This document shows positions 1 through 11,281 of a DNA stretch of 64,000 nt, piece after piece. Source of the stretch: Excoecaria cochinchinensis (Eukaryota; Streptophyta; Magnoliopsida; Malpighiales; Euphorbiaceae); contig CANTUQ010000159.1 in NCBI GenBank assembly GCA_947683425.1, positions 3,586,501 through 3,650,500 on the forward strand, in the 5' to 3' direction. Positions within the stretch are counted from its first letter, which is position 1. Each line of letters starts with the position of its first letter. Made by a program: the position numbers and the translations under genes. A model generated the notes under the pieces. It saw only the letters and a program-made list of their open reading frames with translations, ran no database searches and was not told the DNA's origin.

Positions 1-469
1 ATATATATATAATTTATTTTGAGACTTCGAAAGAAGTCCCTTGCATTGTTTTCATCCCCACTAAGCGTTATCGCTTAGCACGAATGTTTGTTTCCGTGTA
101 GGTTGACAGGTGCGACCAGTGAAAGCGTTCATCTGCAAGTGAGGGCCACTAGGAGCTTGTTGTTATACCCTTTTTGTATAAGATAAAGTTAGAGTTGGTG
201 ATGTTTTGAGTAACATCATTATGTATTATATAGGGAGTATTGTATCAACATGTAAATATTAAATGTATTTGTATATGTAACGTAAATGAACATGTAAGAT
301 TTATAAAACTTTTGTATATGTACAGTATATATATATTATAAAAGTAATTTTGTTTGGGCCCAACTTATTTCTGATTTATTGTTACCGCTTCCGCTAATGC
401 TTGTACATGTACACGTAAATGTCCGCATAGCGCCCCGATATTCCTTACCGGGGGTATGGGGGTGTTACA
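1..469 (+). mobile_element. 3' end of a Tekay-type LTR (truncated by window edge)
   Basis: This is the last part of an LTR ending in GGGGGTGTTACA at 469. It matches the end of the solo LTR at 44761-47924 closely, including the stretch around 'CCCCACTAAGCG' and the terminal 'TTACCGGGGGTATGGGGG'. A stem-loop with 7-bp arms lies at 61-78. The five bases after the LTR (CTTCC, 470-474) would be the target-site duplication, but the other side is outside the window. It lies in the leader of a minus-strand Tat element. Solo LTR or complete element cannot be decided. Confidence 0.8.
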
Positions 470-658
470 CTTCCCCACAATGAGTAAACGTAGGGTTGTG
501 CTTCGGGAATGCACCGAGGTTAGGAAGGGACCAATCTAGCATATTCTAAGGCTCTAATGAGATGTAAATGCAAATTTGAAAGAAAGCAAATTTGTGAATT
601 AAACTTTAATCATAAATGTAAAGCGAGGTATTTTTAAATCGAAGTCTCGGACCATAAG
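470..658 (-). mobile_element. Leader (5' UTR) fragment of a minus-strand Tat element
   Basis: Read on the minus strand this matches the untranslated leader of Tat elements A (about 29131-29320) and B (about 38168-38350), including the stretches around 'TTAGAATATGCTAGTTTGGT' and 'GGTGCATTC'. It is cut at 469/470 by the inserted Tekay-type LTR. It contains no coding sequence. Confidence 0.75.
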
Positions 659-676
659 TCCCCAGTGGAGTCGCCA
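659..676 (-). other. Primer-binding site, tRNA-Arg type
   Basis: The minus strand reads TGGCGACTCCACTGGGGA, directly after the LTR end with one spacer base. It matches the complement of the 3' end of a plant tRNA-Arg (with ACG anticodon, as I remember its sequence) with one mismatch (ACTGGGG for GCTGGGG). The same site follows the LTRs of elements A, B and C. Confidence 0.7.
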
Positions 677-677
677 A

Positions 678-2728
678 TGTGACGCACGCCGGACCCCACG
701 GCCGCCCCTCTGACCGCCCGCTTGAGGGCGATCCGACAATTGAGGATCCTTTAGCAACTTGAAAAGATATTTACAAGTGCGTCTATTTTGGGCAACTAGG
801 AGGTTTCATGGAGTCGTTACCCAATAGAACATTGGGAAAGTTTCTCTCGCCTCGGAGAGCCTAAGACTGCACTTAGTATCCATTTTGGGCCAACCAAAGG
901 GGTCTTGGAGGGTAAACCTCTCGCCCTAAGGAGCCTAGGATTAACGTCAAAGTCTCGTGACACAAGAGGTGTCTTGGAGGTCATAGTTCCAATGAGTGAT
1001 CGGATAGACCTCTCGCCTCTTTGAGCCCAAAGACCAGAGCTGGGTTCGGGACTTCTCATCTATTTCTACCTTGATTATTTTATGATCAAATTTTAATTTC
1101 CATTAATTCGCTCTCTCTCCACACGATGCAATTGAATCAAAGCGCATTTATTCATATTTGGAAAGCGCTAAATGAACGAGTAAATAATGAAAGCGATAAA
1201 TTACAATAACACAAGGAGCAGAATACAACTCCCTTTTATAAATATGCAATACATACACAAATCAGGGCATTGCTTATTTTGAGGACTTTGGTCTTCGCAT
1301 GCATCATTATTAAAATGGATATTTCTATTGTGAGGATTTTATTGGATAAAAATAGGACATTGGGTCCTTGATTTTATGAAGAATTCAGTTTATTAAATAT
1401 AAAACATTTGGCCGATTTTTACATTGGCGAGAAACACAACAATTTTGTCATATATAGGAGAAACAATAAATAAATACATGAAATGCAAAAGAGAGGAGGA
1501 TAGGGAACTAAACCAGGCGAACTTTCCATATACGGGAGAACTCCCTCAGGCTCTAGCCAGTCCAAGAAACAAGAACATGCTCTCACAAAACAAGCCAAAA
1601 GGATTTAAAATACAAAAGAAAAGCTATAAATAAACATAAAAATTTGAGTGAACAAAAAAAAGGAAAGAAAAAGATTTTAAAATGTGGGACAGAACCCACC
1701 GATGGGCTATGCCGAATAACCGGCGGGCATCGGTCGAGGTGACCAATACAGCCCGTCGCTCACTCGAAGGGAGCCGTCTGTGAGGGTGATCGACGGGTTA
1801 TGCTTAAAGGTGACCGACAGGCGTCGGTCAAAGTAGATGACCCGTCGGTCACCACTGTCCCAGAAAAATAGAAAACTTTTCAAAAGGCAAAAACACAAAT
1901 TTTACACAGACCCAAGAAGAATAGAAGCAAGAAATACAAAAAGGGGACAAGAGCAAAGATACTATCGAAAATGAAGGTAAAAAGGGACAGAAAAGGGTCC
2001 AGAATATTTACCCTCAGAACAACCTTTTGGTTGGATTCCTTGTTGTTGTCTGGCTTCCTGCACTCTCCACGAGAAGGTCCGAACAAAAATATCAAATGTA
2101 GAAGATAGAATGTGTCTTCAACAGTTCGATGAAAATTGAGTTTAGGAAATTAAAAACCCATGAAAAAAAATCGACTAGATCCTCTTTCTTTTGAAGATTT
2201 GATTCTTGAATTAGTTAGATCTTTTTAGAAATGTGTTTGTTGGAAGAGAGAGAAAACGCGTGTGAATTTTGACAGAGTTTCCCCTCTTTTTGCAAATTTT
2301 CCAACCCCCTTTTTATGAGGAAAATCAAAACTTTTATAGGCCAGGGATGACCGACGGGCATCTGTGGTTCACCGACGGGGGTCGGAAGAATCCTACTGAG
2401 AGAAGGATTCATCCGACGGCCCTGCAACCTGACCGACGGGCCTGCCATTTTGACCGACAGGAATCGGAAGAATCCTTCTGACACAAGGATTCATCCGGCG
2501 GTCCTGCCACCTGACCGACGGGCTGGCCGTCCGTCGAGGAAAACATACTTTTTTGGGCTTTAAAAACTCCCCGTTTTCTCCCCTTCTGCCTACGAAAGGT
2601 AAAAAGACTCATTTCTCGTGGAGCATGGGACTAAAGCCTCTGAATCCAAACCGTTTGTACAGGCTCGGATGCCGATTTCATAATAGGGTAATCTCTGATC
2701 CGGACCGCTACGGGACACGGTGCTTACA
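678..2728 (-). mobile_element. Tat-lineage 5' LTR on the minus strand
   Basis: Ends are TGT...ACA: on the minus strand it starts TGTAAGCACCGTGTCCC at 2728 and ends GCGTCACA at 678, followed by the primer site. It is the same family as the LTRs of A (27046-29075) and B (36106-38147). The CCTATAAAAG TATA box reads as CTTTTATAGG at 2331-2340 on the plus strand. Inverted GAATCCTT/AAGGATTC pairs lie upstream of it, near 2390 and 2468, and many GACCGACGG/CCGTCGGTC copies occur. The flanking bases from 2729 continue an LTR of element C, so this element inserted into that LTR. Open frames inside it look fortuitous. Confidence 0.88.
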
Positions 2729-3626
2729 GTCATTTAATTTATTTATCACCTAATATGCATATTTTATTTAATCTATTTATTGTTATAAATGTTTAATTGA
2801 TATGCTTGTTTCGATTACTAACATTAAGTTTATTTGTGTTTGTTTTTGGTGTCAAATCTTTGTGTTCCCCTATTTGAGCACCCGTGCAAATGAGGGAGTC
2901 CGAGGAGTTATCATTTTTATTGTATTTGTTAAATTTACTTTATTTGTTTTGTCAAGTTATTTGGCATGTAATTATTAATAAAAGCATTTGTTTTATGCAC
3001 GTGTAATTAAAAATCACACAAAAATATTTCTATAAATAAATTGGGTTTTCTAATAAAATAGGGCCAATGTCCTAGTTTTCCATCCAAAATAAATTGTCAC
3101 TCCAAAATGGTTTTCTTTAATTATGCATGAGAGGACCAATGTCCTCAACATTAATGAATACCCCATTTTATGTATGATTTATGTTTTATTTATAATAGGG
3201 GTTGTATTCCGCTCCTAGTTTTATTGTAATTTATTTTTATCTTTATTTTTATTTACCGCTTTACATATGTTATTGATATATGCTTTAATAAACTGCATTA
3301 ATCGCGTGAGATGAGGAATGAAATTTTATTACTTAAAAACTCATTTATAATTAACCAAGGCACAAATAAGTGTGAAGTTCCGGACACCATCTTTGGTTTA
3401 GACCAACAGAGGTTTTTCCCAGTTTCTTGTAAACTGGGAGGCGACTCCAAATTACCTCAAAAGGTGCCTAAAGGCGTTGTGGGTTTAGATCCTCCTTTCC
3501 AATGTTCTATTGGAAAAGAGGCATCCAAGATGACTCATAATGCCCAAGATCAAAAGACGCAAACCAATCCCACGAATCCTAAAAGTGGGTTCAATGAGGG
3601 CCTTGCTGGTTCCGGCACGCGTAACA
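2729..3626 (+). repeat. Element C 5' LTR, 3' portion
   Basis: Matches the last 0.9 kb of the 3' LTR (10386-11281) almost base for base and ends in GCGTAACA just before the primer site. The missing start was separated by insertion of the minus-strand Tat element at 2728/2729. No genuine coding sequence is present; the frame at 3311-3655 has an equivalent in the other LTR, so it is only LTR sequence. Confidence 0.85.
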
Positions 3627-3627
3627 G

Positions 3628-3646
3628 TGGCGACTCCATTGGGGAC
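3628..3646 (+). other. Primer-binding site of element C, tRNA-Arg type
   Basis: TGGCGACTCCATTGGGGAC one base after the LTR end. It is complementary to the 3' end of tRNA-Arg with one mismatch in the middle (ATTGGGG against GCTGGGG differs by two bases if strict). Confidence 0.75.
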
Positions 3647-4411
3647 TGTTTGTGACTTTGCTCTGAAAATGTCTTGGTTAAAATGTATAATTGGGTTTTT
3701 AAAACTAAAATTTCATCTCTCATCTAAATTGCATTGCATCCATGCTAGAGCCTTAGAATTATGCTAGTTTGGTCCCTCTTTTGACCTCGGTGCATTCCCG
3801 AAGCATGACCTTACGTTCACTCAATGTGGGGAAGTGTTAAGGATAATCACCAGCTCAAGCCTCGTACCATCATGGTATATAAAAGGGAGACCCGATCGGT
3901 CATTATGCTTGTGATGAGCTAGACCCGTTGGCAGGGACCATGCTTGGGTAACCTTAAAGTAACACCACCTTTGACCAAAGCTCATGTAATGGCAATATAT
4001 ACTTCCCCTAGGTTACATATACCTTAATACAATGCTTGTTATGTGGGCCCTTGCATATCAAACCAATTCAAACATATTAATTGGGCACTCATCAAAGGCT
4101 TTCATGCCCCGGTGGGCTCATTTTAGTCTGTTTGAAAGGTCCAAATATATAATGGCGAAAATCCATGCGCATATGCTTTAAATTAAGAGTGTTATGCTGC
4201 TGGTTTTCCACTGCACACCATATGCGCCCATTGGGTTCCCCGTTGACCCATGGGTCAAGCCCACCTAGGAAGAGACTATTTGACCTCGCGTGCGGGAGTT
4301 AAAAGGTTGGAAGGATCTACTTGCTTGCATGTGGTTGTAAATGCTGCGTAACTCATGATCATGCATTGTACATATCATCCATTCATCATTCTAACAATTT
4401 AAAATTTTCAG
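3647..4411 (+). other. Element C untranslated leader, ending at a conserved CAG
   Basis: Noncoding leader shared with A (29131-29896) and B (38168-38939). The best-conserved part, from about 3836, starts GTTAAGGATAATCACCAGC and includes a small hairpin (TACC/GGTA, near 3866-3880). It ends at AATTTTCAG (4409-4411). Directly after this, all three copies read CCATCATAGAT, which looks like a 3' splice site. Confidence 0.6.
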
Positions 4412-5975
4412 CCATCATAGATTCATCCAAGTGGATTAGAGGTCCTGACGGTCAGTTGGTGAGTACGGACTCGCCCTTTGGATTGTTAGAATTAGTTCTT
4501 GACTGGGATTTCGAGTCACTTTCAATGACTAGTGAGTCATCCTCGATGGTAGAAGAGGTTGGAACTTTGACCACTCAAGACCTTGCTAGAATGTTAGAAG
4601 ACTTTGAGCGGAGGATGTTAGAAATGATGGGCGCTATGGCCGAAAGGTTTGCTCATCCTCCCATTCCACAAGCACCCATTGCTCCACAGCCGCCTGTCGC
4701 TCCACAAATGCCGGTGGTTCCTCCTCGAGAGCAAGCCGAACCGCCTACTGGTGGGGAGGCTCCTCTAATTAGAGTTGCTGCCCATCAACCTATCAATGAG
4801 CACAGAGCTGCTGTACCCATTGAGCCAAGAGGGGAAAGAATCCCCAATCCTAATGATGATTTTGTGATAAAGGAGGAAGATGAGGAGCTGGTAGTCCAAC
4901 AAGCTATAAGGGCAGAGCACCCAGGTTAGAGGATGAGACTTTGAGAGGGATGAGATAGCAGATTGAAGCTATCACTCGCATGTTATCAGCTGGAAAAGGG
5001 ATCAATCCTGAGGACAGAGATCTAAGGGATGAAGATCTATTGCCTTAAAGGTTCAAGATGCCTGAGCTGCTGAAATTCGATGGTACTTCCGATCCATCTG
5101 CACACATCAAGCAGTATACCCAGGTAATGAAAGGCACCGGATTGAGTAAGAAGCAGAAGGTGGAATATTTCTACTTTAGTCTAGTGGGTCCGACAGTAGA
5201 CTGGTAACACGGGCTGGATAGGAGATCCAAAGAGGATTGGGACCTTCTGACTGATGAATTCATGAAGCAGTACGATTGCAGTACTAGGATGGAGGTCACC
5301 CTGAAGGACCTTGAGCTTTTACAGCAAAGGAATGATGAGTCATTTCATGAATACCTCACCAGATGGAGGAATAGAGTCATGGAGATGAAGCGGAAGCCTG
5401 ACACTGCTGACCAGATCAAGCTATTTATTAGGAACTCCTACCCTTACTTGAAAGATTTGCTCAGCTTTAAGGGGCCCAAGGATTGGGAGTCACTTAAGGA
5501 TATTACTGTAGAGGCTGAGGCGGCTTACCTAGCAAATAAAGCCAGCCAAAATAGCTTTGCTGGGAAGAACTTTGGGAATCAATTAGGGTATAGATCAGAT
5601 GGTACTAGGAGCAGTAATGGCAGAAGTGGCAAGACAGCAAAAGTTTCAGCTACTGGAGTTGGGCAAGGCCAGAGGTACTACTCCAATTTAGGCCGCTCTC
5701 TATCCTGGGTGCTGGAGAGGTTGATGAAGGAGGGCAAGCTATAGCCACTAGCTCCTAGACCAGCTGCGAATCAAGGACAGCCAGGACATAGGGACGACCA
5801 GTACTGTGCCTACCATCAACACACTGGGCACTCGACTGACTATTGCCGAACTCTGAGGAATAAGATCCAAGATCTTATTGACACCAAGCAGATCACAGAT
5901 CCCGAGAAGAGGGAGAAGAAGAAGAAGCCAGGTTATAATGCAGTACCTCCACTAGATATGTGATCAGATCCGATT
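4412..5975 (+). pseudogene. Tat gag, element C, broken
   Basis: Homologous to the gag of A and B. The N-terminal part is a short proline-rich region followed by acidic sequence (to 4927). Then come the conserved capsid-like block from about 5050 (FKMPE..KFDGTSDPSAH, DWDLLTDEF, YLTRWRNRVMEM) and a His/Cys cluster near 5808 (YCAYHQHTGHSTDYC). In-frame stops include TAG at about 4927, TAA in the block 'LLP' near 5046, TAA after 'VDW' near 5205, and TAG near 5742. It therefore cannot make a full Gag. The longest surviving frame is 5262-5744. Gag would form the virus-like particle in the cytoplasm. Confidence 0.85.
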
Positions 5976-6960
5976 CACCTGGATGGTATATTTTGCGAGA
6001 ACTACATGGATATGAATAAGTTGTTGTCACTCATCGGGAGAGTGGGGAAGAAGACTATGTTTTTTAGATGTTTTATTTCTTTTCATTTCAAGAATTCTTT
6101 ATGACAATTTGGTTATTGTAATTCGATGAACAATTTTTGCTTATTTGTGTGATGTTTCTAATGATTTCATTTCACATGGTCATGATGCATTCATTTTGAC
6201 ATTAATTCAATTAATACGATAACATCTAATCTCATAAAACCTTAATAGCAACTAATATAACTCCTGAAGAGAGGATATTTTTGAGAGATATGAAAAAAAA
6301 AAGAAAAACAAAATGAAAGAGCCTTTGCCTGAGAATGGAACGACATGTTGACAATTGACAAGGACATTGTTGGGTTGATACTGCCTCAGTATGCCAACAT
6401 AACGACGAGCAAAGTTTCGAAGGCTATTCCTTTGCTCCTTCAACATTCAAGATGCATATGGTACAGCCGAGCAAAGTCAAACTTCGAGGGCTACATCAGG
6501 AGTTATATCTTCATAAGAAATATATAACTCATTAGAACCAAGCCTTATAATCCCTTTCCTCCCAACCATTTTGAAATGCGTAATCGGCAAAGCCAATTGA
6601 GATGGACCTTTAACCATCCAAGACCCCTATAAATGGCTCTTTACCTTTAAAAAAAACAACAAAAAAAAGAGAAAAAAAAAACCCTAAAACCAAAATTTTG
6701 CCCCAGACCACCTGAGCCTAACCTACTCCACAATCTCAACCATTGAAAGCCATCTTAGAATTTGAACTACCAAACCCGATAAACATAAAGTGTGAGATCT
6801 CACATCCAAGCCCCAAAATAAGGAACTCGTCATCTCAGCCAGTTTGCACAAGGACCAAGGAAGGACTTGGGAGCCAAAAAAGGAACATCGATAGAAGGAG
6901 CAGCCTCCCCAGCTAACAAAGGTGAAGGCAAGTTCAATCAACATCGACAGACTAAAGGAA
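5976..6960 (+). pseudogene. Tat pol remnant, element C, internally deleted
   Basis: Only the edges of pol survive. Around 6061-6370 the bases correspond to the linker before RT in element B (about 42005-42300), including an equivalent of NITPEER and the 'DM..ID.D' motif near 6340-6375. Around 6880-6955 the bases correspond to the end of integrase in B (KGAA, INIDRLK, near 48485-48569). RT, RNase H and most of integrase are absent. Between about 6400 and 6870 I see no recognisable domain; the repeated phrase around 'GCAAAGT(C/T)' at 6410 and 6472 is unexplained. No usable frame remains. Confidence 0.6.
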
Positions 6961-8769
6961 AGTTCATGGGAAAGGCTAAAAAAAAAAATAAAGCTGAGAG
7001 AAAATTTTCAATCATGAAAACCCGAGAGGGCTGATTGATAACAGGAGTTAGATGCTTTCAGGATCTATTCTGCGATTAGATGAGATCTTGTATTATTTGA
7101 GATTAATGCCAAATAATGATCATGTTTGATGAAATCAAATTGAAGAACATGCATTTGTGCAATGTGATCAGAGCAGTGCAACCTGTGTGATCAGAATCAT
7201 CTACTATATACCCTCTGCTACTCTCACCATCCGGGTCCTTCAGTCAACTTACCTTGCTGTCAACAACGGATGTAATCCTACAGTGTCATCATAAGAAGTG
7301 TCAAGTTCATATAGCTACAACTAAGACGCAAGCACATGCCAATCGTAACTTCAAACTCTCTTGCAAAAAAAAAAAAAAAAGAGGAGGCCGTTAGAGATGA
7401 AAACCGTAATTGGCGCTTTAAGCAAACGTTAGGCCAAAGGGTAGGGTGAAAACCTGGAAACAGGCAGTCGGTCTTTCAAAAAAAATAAAAAGAATAAAAG
7501 CCGTTGGATTGGGTTGGGTCCATTCCAGGCAAAAATAAGGTACAGGGTTATGTGAAAATCCGCAAAGGACGCATTACCCGCTAAGAAAAGCTAATGTGAA
7601 AATTCAAAAGGGATGCACTACCTTAAAATAATGACTACAGGTATCAGAAGAGCACCTCATAAAGCATGAAATTCAAAAGCAATTCCAGGGGGCACTGATC
7701 CTACCTCAAATTACGACCAAACCGGCCGTCACCTCCAAATCCATTTGGATGAATTCTTATCATGCATTGCTGCATACATATACATTTCACGTGCATGCTC
7801 ACCACTTTTCCTGCATAGTTGGCTTTCTAAGTTTTGCAGTGAGAGAGACTTGATGCGGACACCAGCGAAAGGCAAGTGGCGACATTATTCCAAACATCAA
7901 TCAAAATCACCCAAGACTTCTCCGGGGGCAAAATCAACCCAGACCTCTCAAGGGGCGCCACTTCATCATCTCAGAAGGGTTAGCACGATGGCGGCACTAC
8001 CATTCTACGGAAGGTTAGCACGACTACGGCACTACCACTTCATCATCTCAGAAGGGTTAGCACGATGGCGGCACTACCATTCTACGGAAGGTTAGCACGA
8101 CCACGACACTACCACTTCAAATTTTAGAAGGGTTAGCACGATGGCGGCACTGCCATTCTACGGAAGGTTGGAACGACCACGGCACTACCACTTCGAATCA
8201 CAGACGGGTTAGCACGATGGCGCCACTACCATTCTACGGAAGGTTAGCACGACCACAGCTCTACCACTTCGAATCCTAGAAGGGTTAGCACGATGGCGGC
8301 ACTACCATTCTACGGAAGGTTAGCACGACCACGGAACTACCACTTCAAAACTCTGAAGGGTTAGCACGATGGTGGCACTACTAATCTAAGGAGGGTTAGC
8401 ACGACCACGGCACTACCACTTCGAATCAAAGAAGGGTTAGCACGATGGCGGCACTACCACTCCACGGAGGGTTAGCACGACCACGGCACTACCACTCCAC
8501 GGATGGTTAGCACGACCACGGCACTACCACTTCAAATAACGGAGGGGTAAGCACGATGATGGCACTACCGCTCTACGGAGGGTTAGCACGATCACGGGAC
8601 TACCGCTTCAACTAAAAACAACACGCCGACAACATGGCGATAACGACCACAACAACATCACCCGCTTCGGAAAGAAGGCTGCCTCAGGTACATGTCACTT
8701 TCCTTCTTCTCCTTGAGTTTAGGCTCACCTAGACACTAGTGTACTAACTTCCCCTAAACTGTGGGCAAC
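6961..8769 (+). other. Element C 3' region before the 3' LTR
   Basis: Noncoding. 6995-7050 matches the sequence after pol in B (about 48705-48760). 7386-7690 is a module shared with F (59236-59490, inverted) and partly with B (49606-49745), where it is the intron of an antisense gene. A homopolymer A run at 7365-7380 is the counterpart of the polypyrimidine tract of that intron. A 76-bp tandem array occupies 7977-8610. The end is a purine stretch (AAACTGTGGGCAAC) just before the LTR, a weak polypurine tract. Confidence 0.6.
7977..8610 (+). repeat. 76-bp tandem repeat in the Tat 3' region
   Basis: GGGTTAGCACGATGG recurs with variants at 7977, 8054, 8130, 8206, 8282, 8358 and 8434, a strict 76-77 bp spacing. 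Each unit holds two half-units that share GGTTAGCACGA and CACTACCA, one ending in 'CTACGGA', the other in 'CTTC.AAT'. The last copies (8470-8610) are half-units only. Hypervariable tandem repeats at this place are a known trait of Tat/Ogre elements. Confidence 0.92.
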
Positions 8770-8974
8770 TGTAGACACCGTGTCCTGAGTCAGCCTACAT
8801 CGGAGTTACCCAATGATGATAAAATGCCCTCACTGGCAAAAAGGTGAAAAATGAGGATTTCCTTGTCAAATTTGCATTTTAGAATAAAAAAATAAAATTT
8901 TTTTTTTAAAAAAAAAAAGGAGTTTTTAAGAATAAATTTAGTATTTTTTTAGTCATATTAAAAAAAAAAAATCG

Positions 8975-9190
8975 AGCGTTGGGCCGCGGCAACCCCCCCC
9001 CCCCCCCGCGGCAGCATGCAGGCGTAGCGCCCATGTGCGCTGCGGGGCGCTGCTGCGCGCGAAAGAGCGACGCGCAGCGTCGCCAGTGCTGTGCATCGCT
9101 AAAAGCCCGCGCACCGCACAGCGGGCACTGCGCGCGTGATTCTACGCCTCTGCGCGCGGAATCTCGCCCATCCTAGCCGATTCCGCCCGG
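8975..9190 (+). other. GC-rich island with a C15 run inside an AT-rich LTR
   Basis: A run of 15 C (8993-9007) flanked by GCGG, then dense GCGC/CGCG dinucleotides to about 9190. The sequence on either side is strongly A/T-rich with homopolymer A and T. It lies about 200-420 bp into the LTR. A coding reading (8979-9176) is low-complexity Ala/Arg/Cys and is not credible. Confidence 0.8.
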
Positions 9191-10248
9191 GTTTCGCCGA
9201 TTTCGCCATTTTCCACCTAAATTCAATTTTTTTCACATTTTTAGGGTAAAAAATGATTTTTCTTGGGATTTTTTCAGATTTTGTTGAAATTTGACAAATG
9301 TTAGTCAAATTGGGTGGGTATTAAAAGTCAAAAAAATAACAAAAATAATAAAAAAATAAATAAATATATTAAGTGTAAAAAATTGACTTTTAAGATTTTC
9401 TTTTGAATTTTTGAGTGTTTTTTGTTGAAATTAGGAGGGTGAGATCTTGGAAAAAATTTGAAGGGAGCTGCAGGCAGCAGGGGGTGAGGTTTTTTACGGA
9501 AGATTATTTTCATTTTGAAAAAAAAAAGATTGAAGGAGGAGGGAGGTTGGCCATTTTTCTCTCTTGAAATTAATTTTTCTTCATCCTCTCTTCCTCTTCA
9601 TCTCTAAAAAATTACTCTCTACAGATTTTTTAATGGTTCTTCACCAAAAATAAGATCTAAAAAGCCAAAAATTCAATTTTCAAGTTATAATTGGTCTTGA
9701 AGCAAGGAAATTAATTCTTTGTTCTTGAGATTGATTTTTTATCAAATATAATTTTTTGAGACAAAGAAAATAATTGTTTGTTCCTGGAAATTAAATCTCT
9801 CTTCATCAATTTCCTATTTTTTTTAACTTTAATCAACAATTATTCTCGAGACAAAGAAAATCAATTTTTTGTTTTTGAGAATTAGTTTAGTGTTTTTCAA
9901 TTATTTTTTCAAGCAATTTTTATTTTGAATTAAAAACTCAAATTGTATTTTTTCTAAACCATATTTTGCAAATCAAAACAAGGAAAATCCGTCATCTTTT
10001 TCCATCGAATCCGAAATTTGAGGGTAAATATTCTAGACTCGATCTCTTGATTTACTTTTTATTTTTATCATTTTTGCTAACATTTAAATTAGTAAACATG
10101 TAGATCTACATATTTGTTGTTGATTTATTTATTTTATGTTATTTTAGATGTAGATTTAACTCTTAATATTGTTTCTTTAGATGTAGATCTAACTTTTAAT
10201 TTTGTTATTTGTTCCCGTTTTTATTTAGTTGTTCATCTTTATTGTTGG

Positions 10249-10273
10249 TGTTATTATTATTATTATTATTATT

Positions 10274-10336
<63 letters not shown>
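10249..10336 (+). repeat. Compound trinucleotide microsatellite (TTA/TTG)n
   Basis: Runs of TTA, then about eleven TTG, then TTA again. It lies in the element C 3' LTR. The absence of this run at the matching place in 2729-3626 cannot be judged, because that part of the other LTR is not in the window. Confidence 0.95.
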
Positions 10337-11281
10337 GCTTTTCGTTTTAAATATTGATCTATTAATGTGTTAATTTATTTTAATATGTCATTTAATTTAT
10401 TTATCACCTAATATGCATATTTTATTTAATCTATTTATTGTTATAAATTGATATTCTTGTTTCGATTACTAACATTAAGTTTATTTGTGGTTGTTTTTGG
10501 TGTCAAATCTTTGTGTTCCCCTGTTTGAGCACCCGTGCAAATGAAGGAGGAGATCCGAGGAGTTATCATTTTTATTGTATTTGTTAAATTTACTTTATTT
10601 GTTTTGTCAAGTAATTTGGCTTGTAATTATTAATAAAACCATTTGTTTTATGCACGCGTAATTAAAAATAACACAAAAATATTTCTCTAAATAAATTGGG
10701 TTTTCTAATAAAATGGGACCAATGTCCTAGTTTTCCATCCAAAATAAATTGTCACTCCAAAATGGTTTTCTTTAATTATGCATGAGAGGACCGATGTCCT
10801 CAATATTAATGAATACCCCATTTTATGTATGATTTGTGTTTTATTTATAATGGGGGTTGTATTCCGCCCCTAGTTTTATTATAATTTATTTTTATCTTTA
10901 TTTTTATTTACCGCTTTATATATGTGATTGATATGCGCTTTAATAAACTGCATTAATCGCGTGAGATGAGGAATGAAATTTTCTTACTTAAAAACTCATT
11001 AATAATTAACCAAGGCACAAATAAGTGTGAAGTTCCAGACACCATCTTTGGTTTAGACGAACAGAGGTTTTTCCCAGTTTCTTGTAAACTGGGTGGCGAC
11101 TCCAAAATACCTCAAAAGGTGCCTAAAGGCATTGTGGGTTTAGATCCTCCTTTTCAATATTCTATTGGAAAAGAGGCATCCAAGATGACTCATAATGCCC
11201 AAGATCAAAAGATGCAAACCAATCCCTCGAATCCTAAAAGCGGGTTCGACGAGGGCCTTGCTAGTTCCGGCGCGCATCACA

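Larger units (their letters stand above)
2729..11281 (+). mobile_element. Tat-lineage element C (degenerate, 5' LTR interrupted)
   Basis: Order: remainder of a 5' LTR (2729-3626), primer site (3628-3646), leader, broken gag, a deleted pol, a long 3' region with a tandem array, then a 3' LTR (8770-11281). The two LTR parts are near-identical copies: 2729-3626 matches about 10386-11281. The 5' part of the first LTR is separated by the minus-strand Tat element and lies left of the window. The element itself was inserted into a minus-strand Tekay-type LTR that resumes at 11282. Confidence 0.85.
8770..11281 (+). repeat. Element C 3' LTR
   Basis: Starts TGTAGACACCGTGTCCTG and ends GCGCATCACA; 2512 bp. 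It contains a GC-rich stretch (8975-9190), a trinucleotide repeat (10249-10336), and the donor-like GAGGGTAAATATTC at about 10020-10033 that is shared with the LTRs of A and B. The bases GGCAT at 11282-11286 would be the target duplication. Small frames here are not convincing genes. Confidence 0.85.

Noticed and set aside
6345..6527. 60-codon frame after the gag of element C as a separate gene
   Set aside because: Its first residues match the linker before RT in element B, so it is a pol remnant.
8979..9176. Ala/Arg/Cys-rich frame in the GC island
   Set aside because: Low-complexity product of the C run and GCGC repeats.
10114..10350. Frame with long Cys and Tyr runs
   Set aside because: Translation of the TTA/TTG microsatellite in the C LTR.
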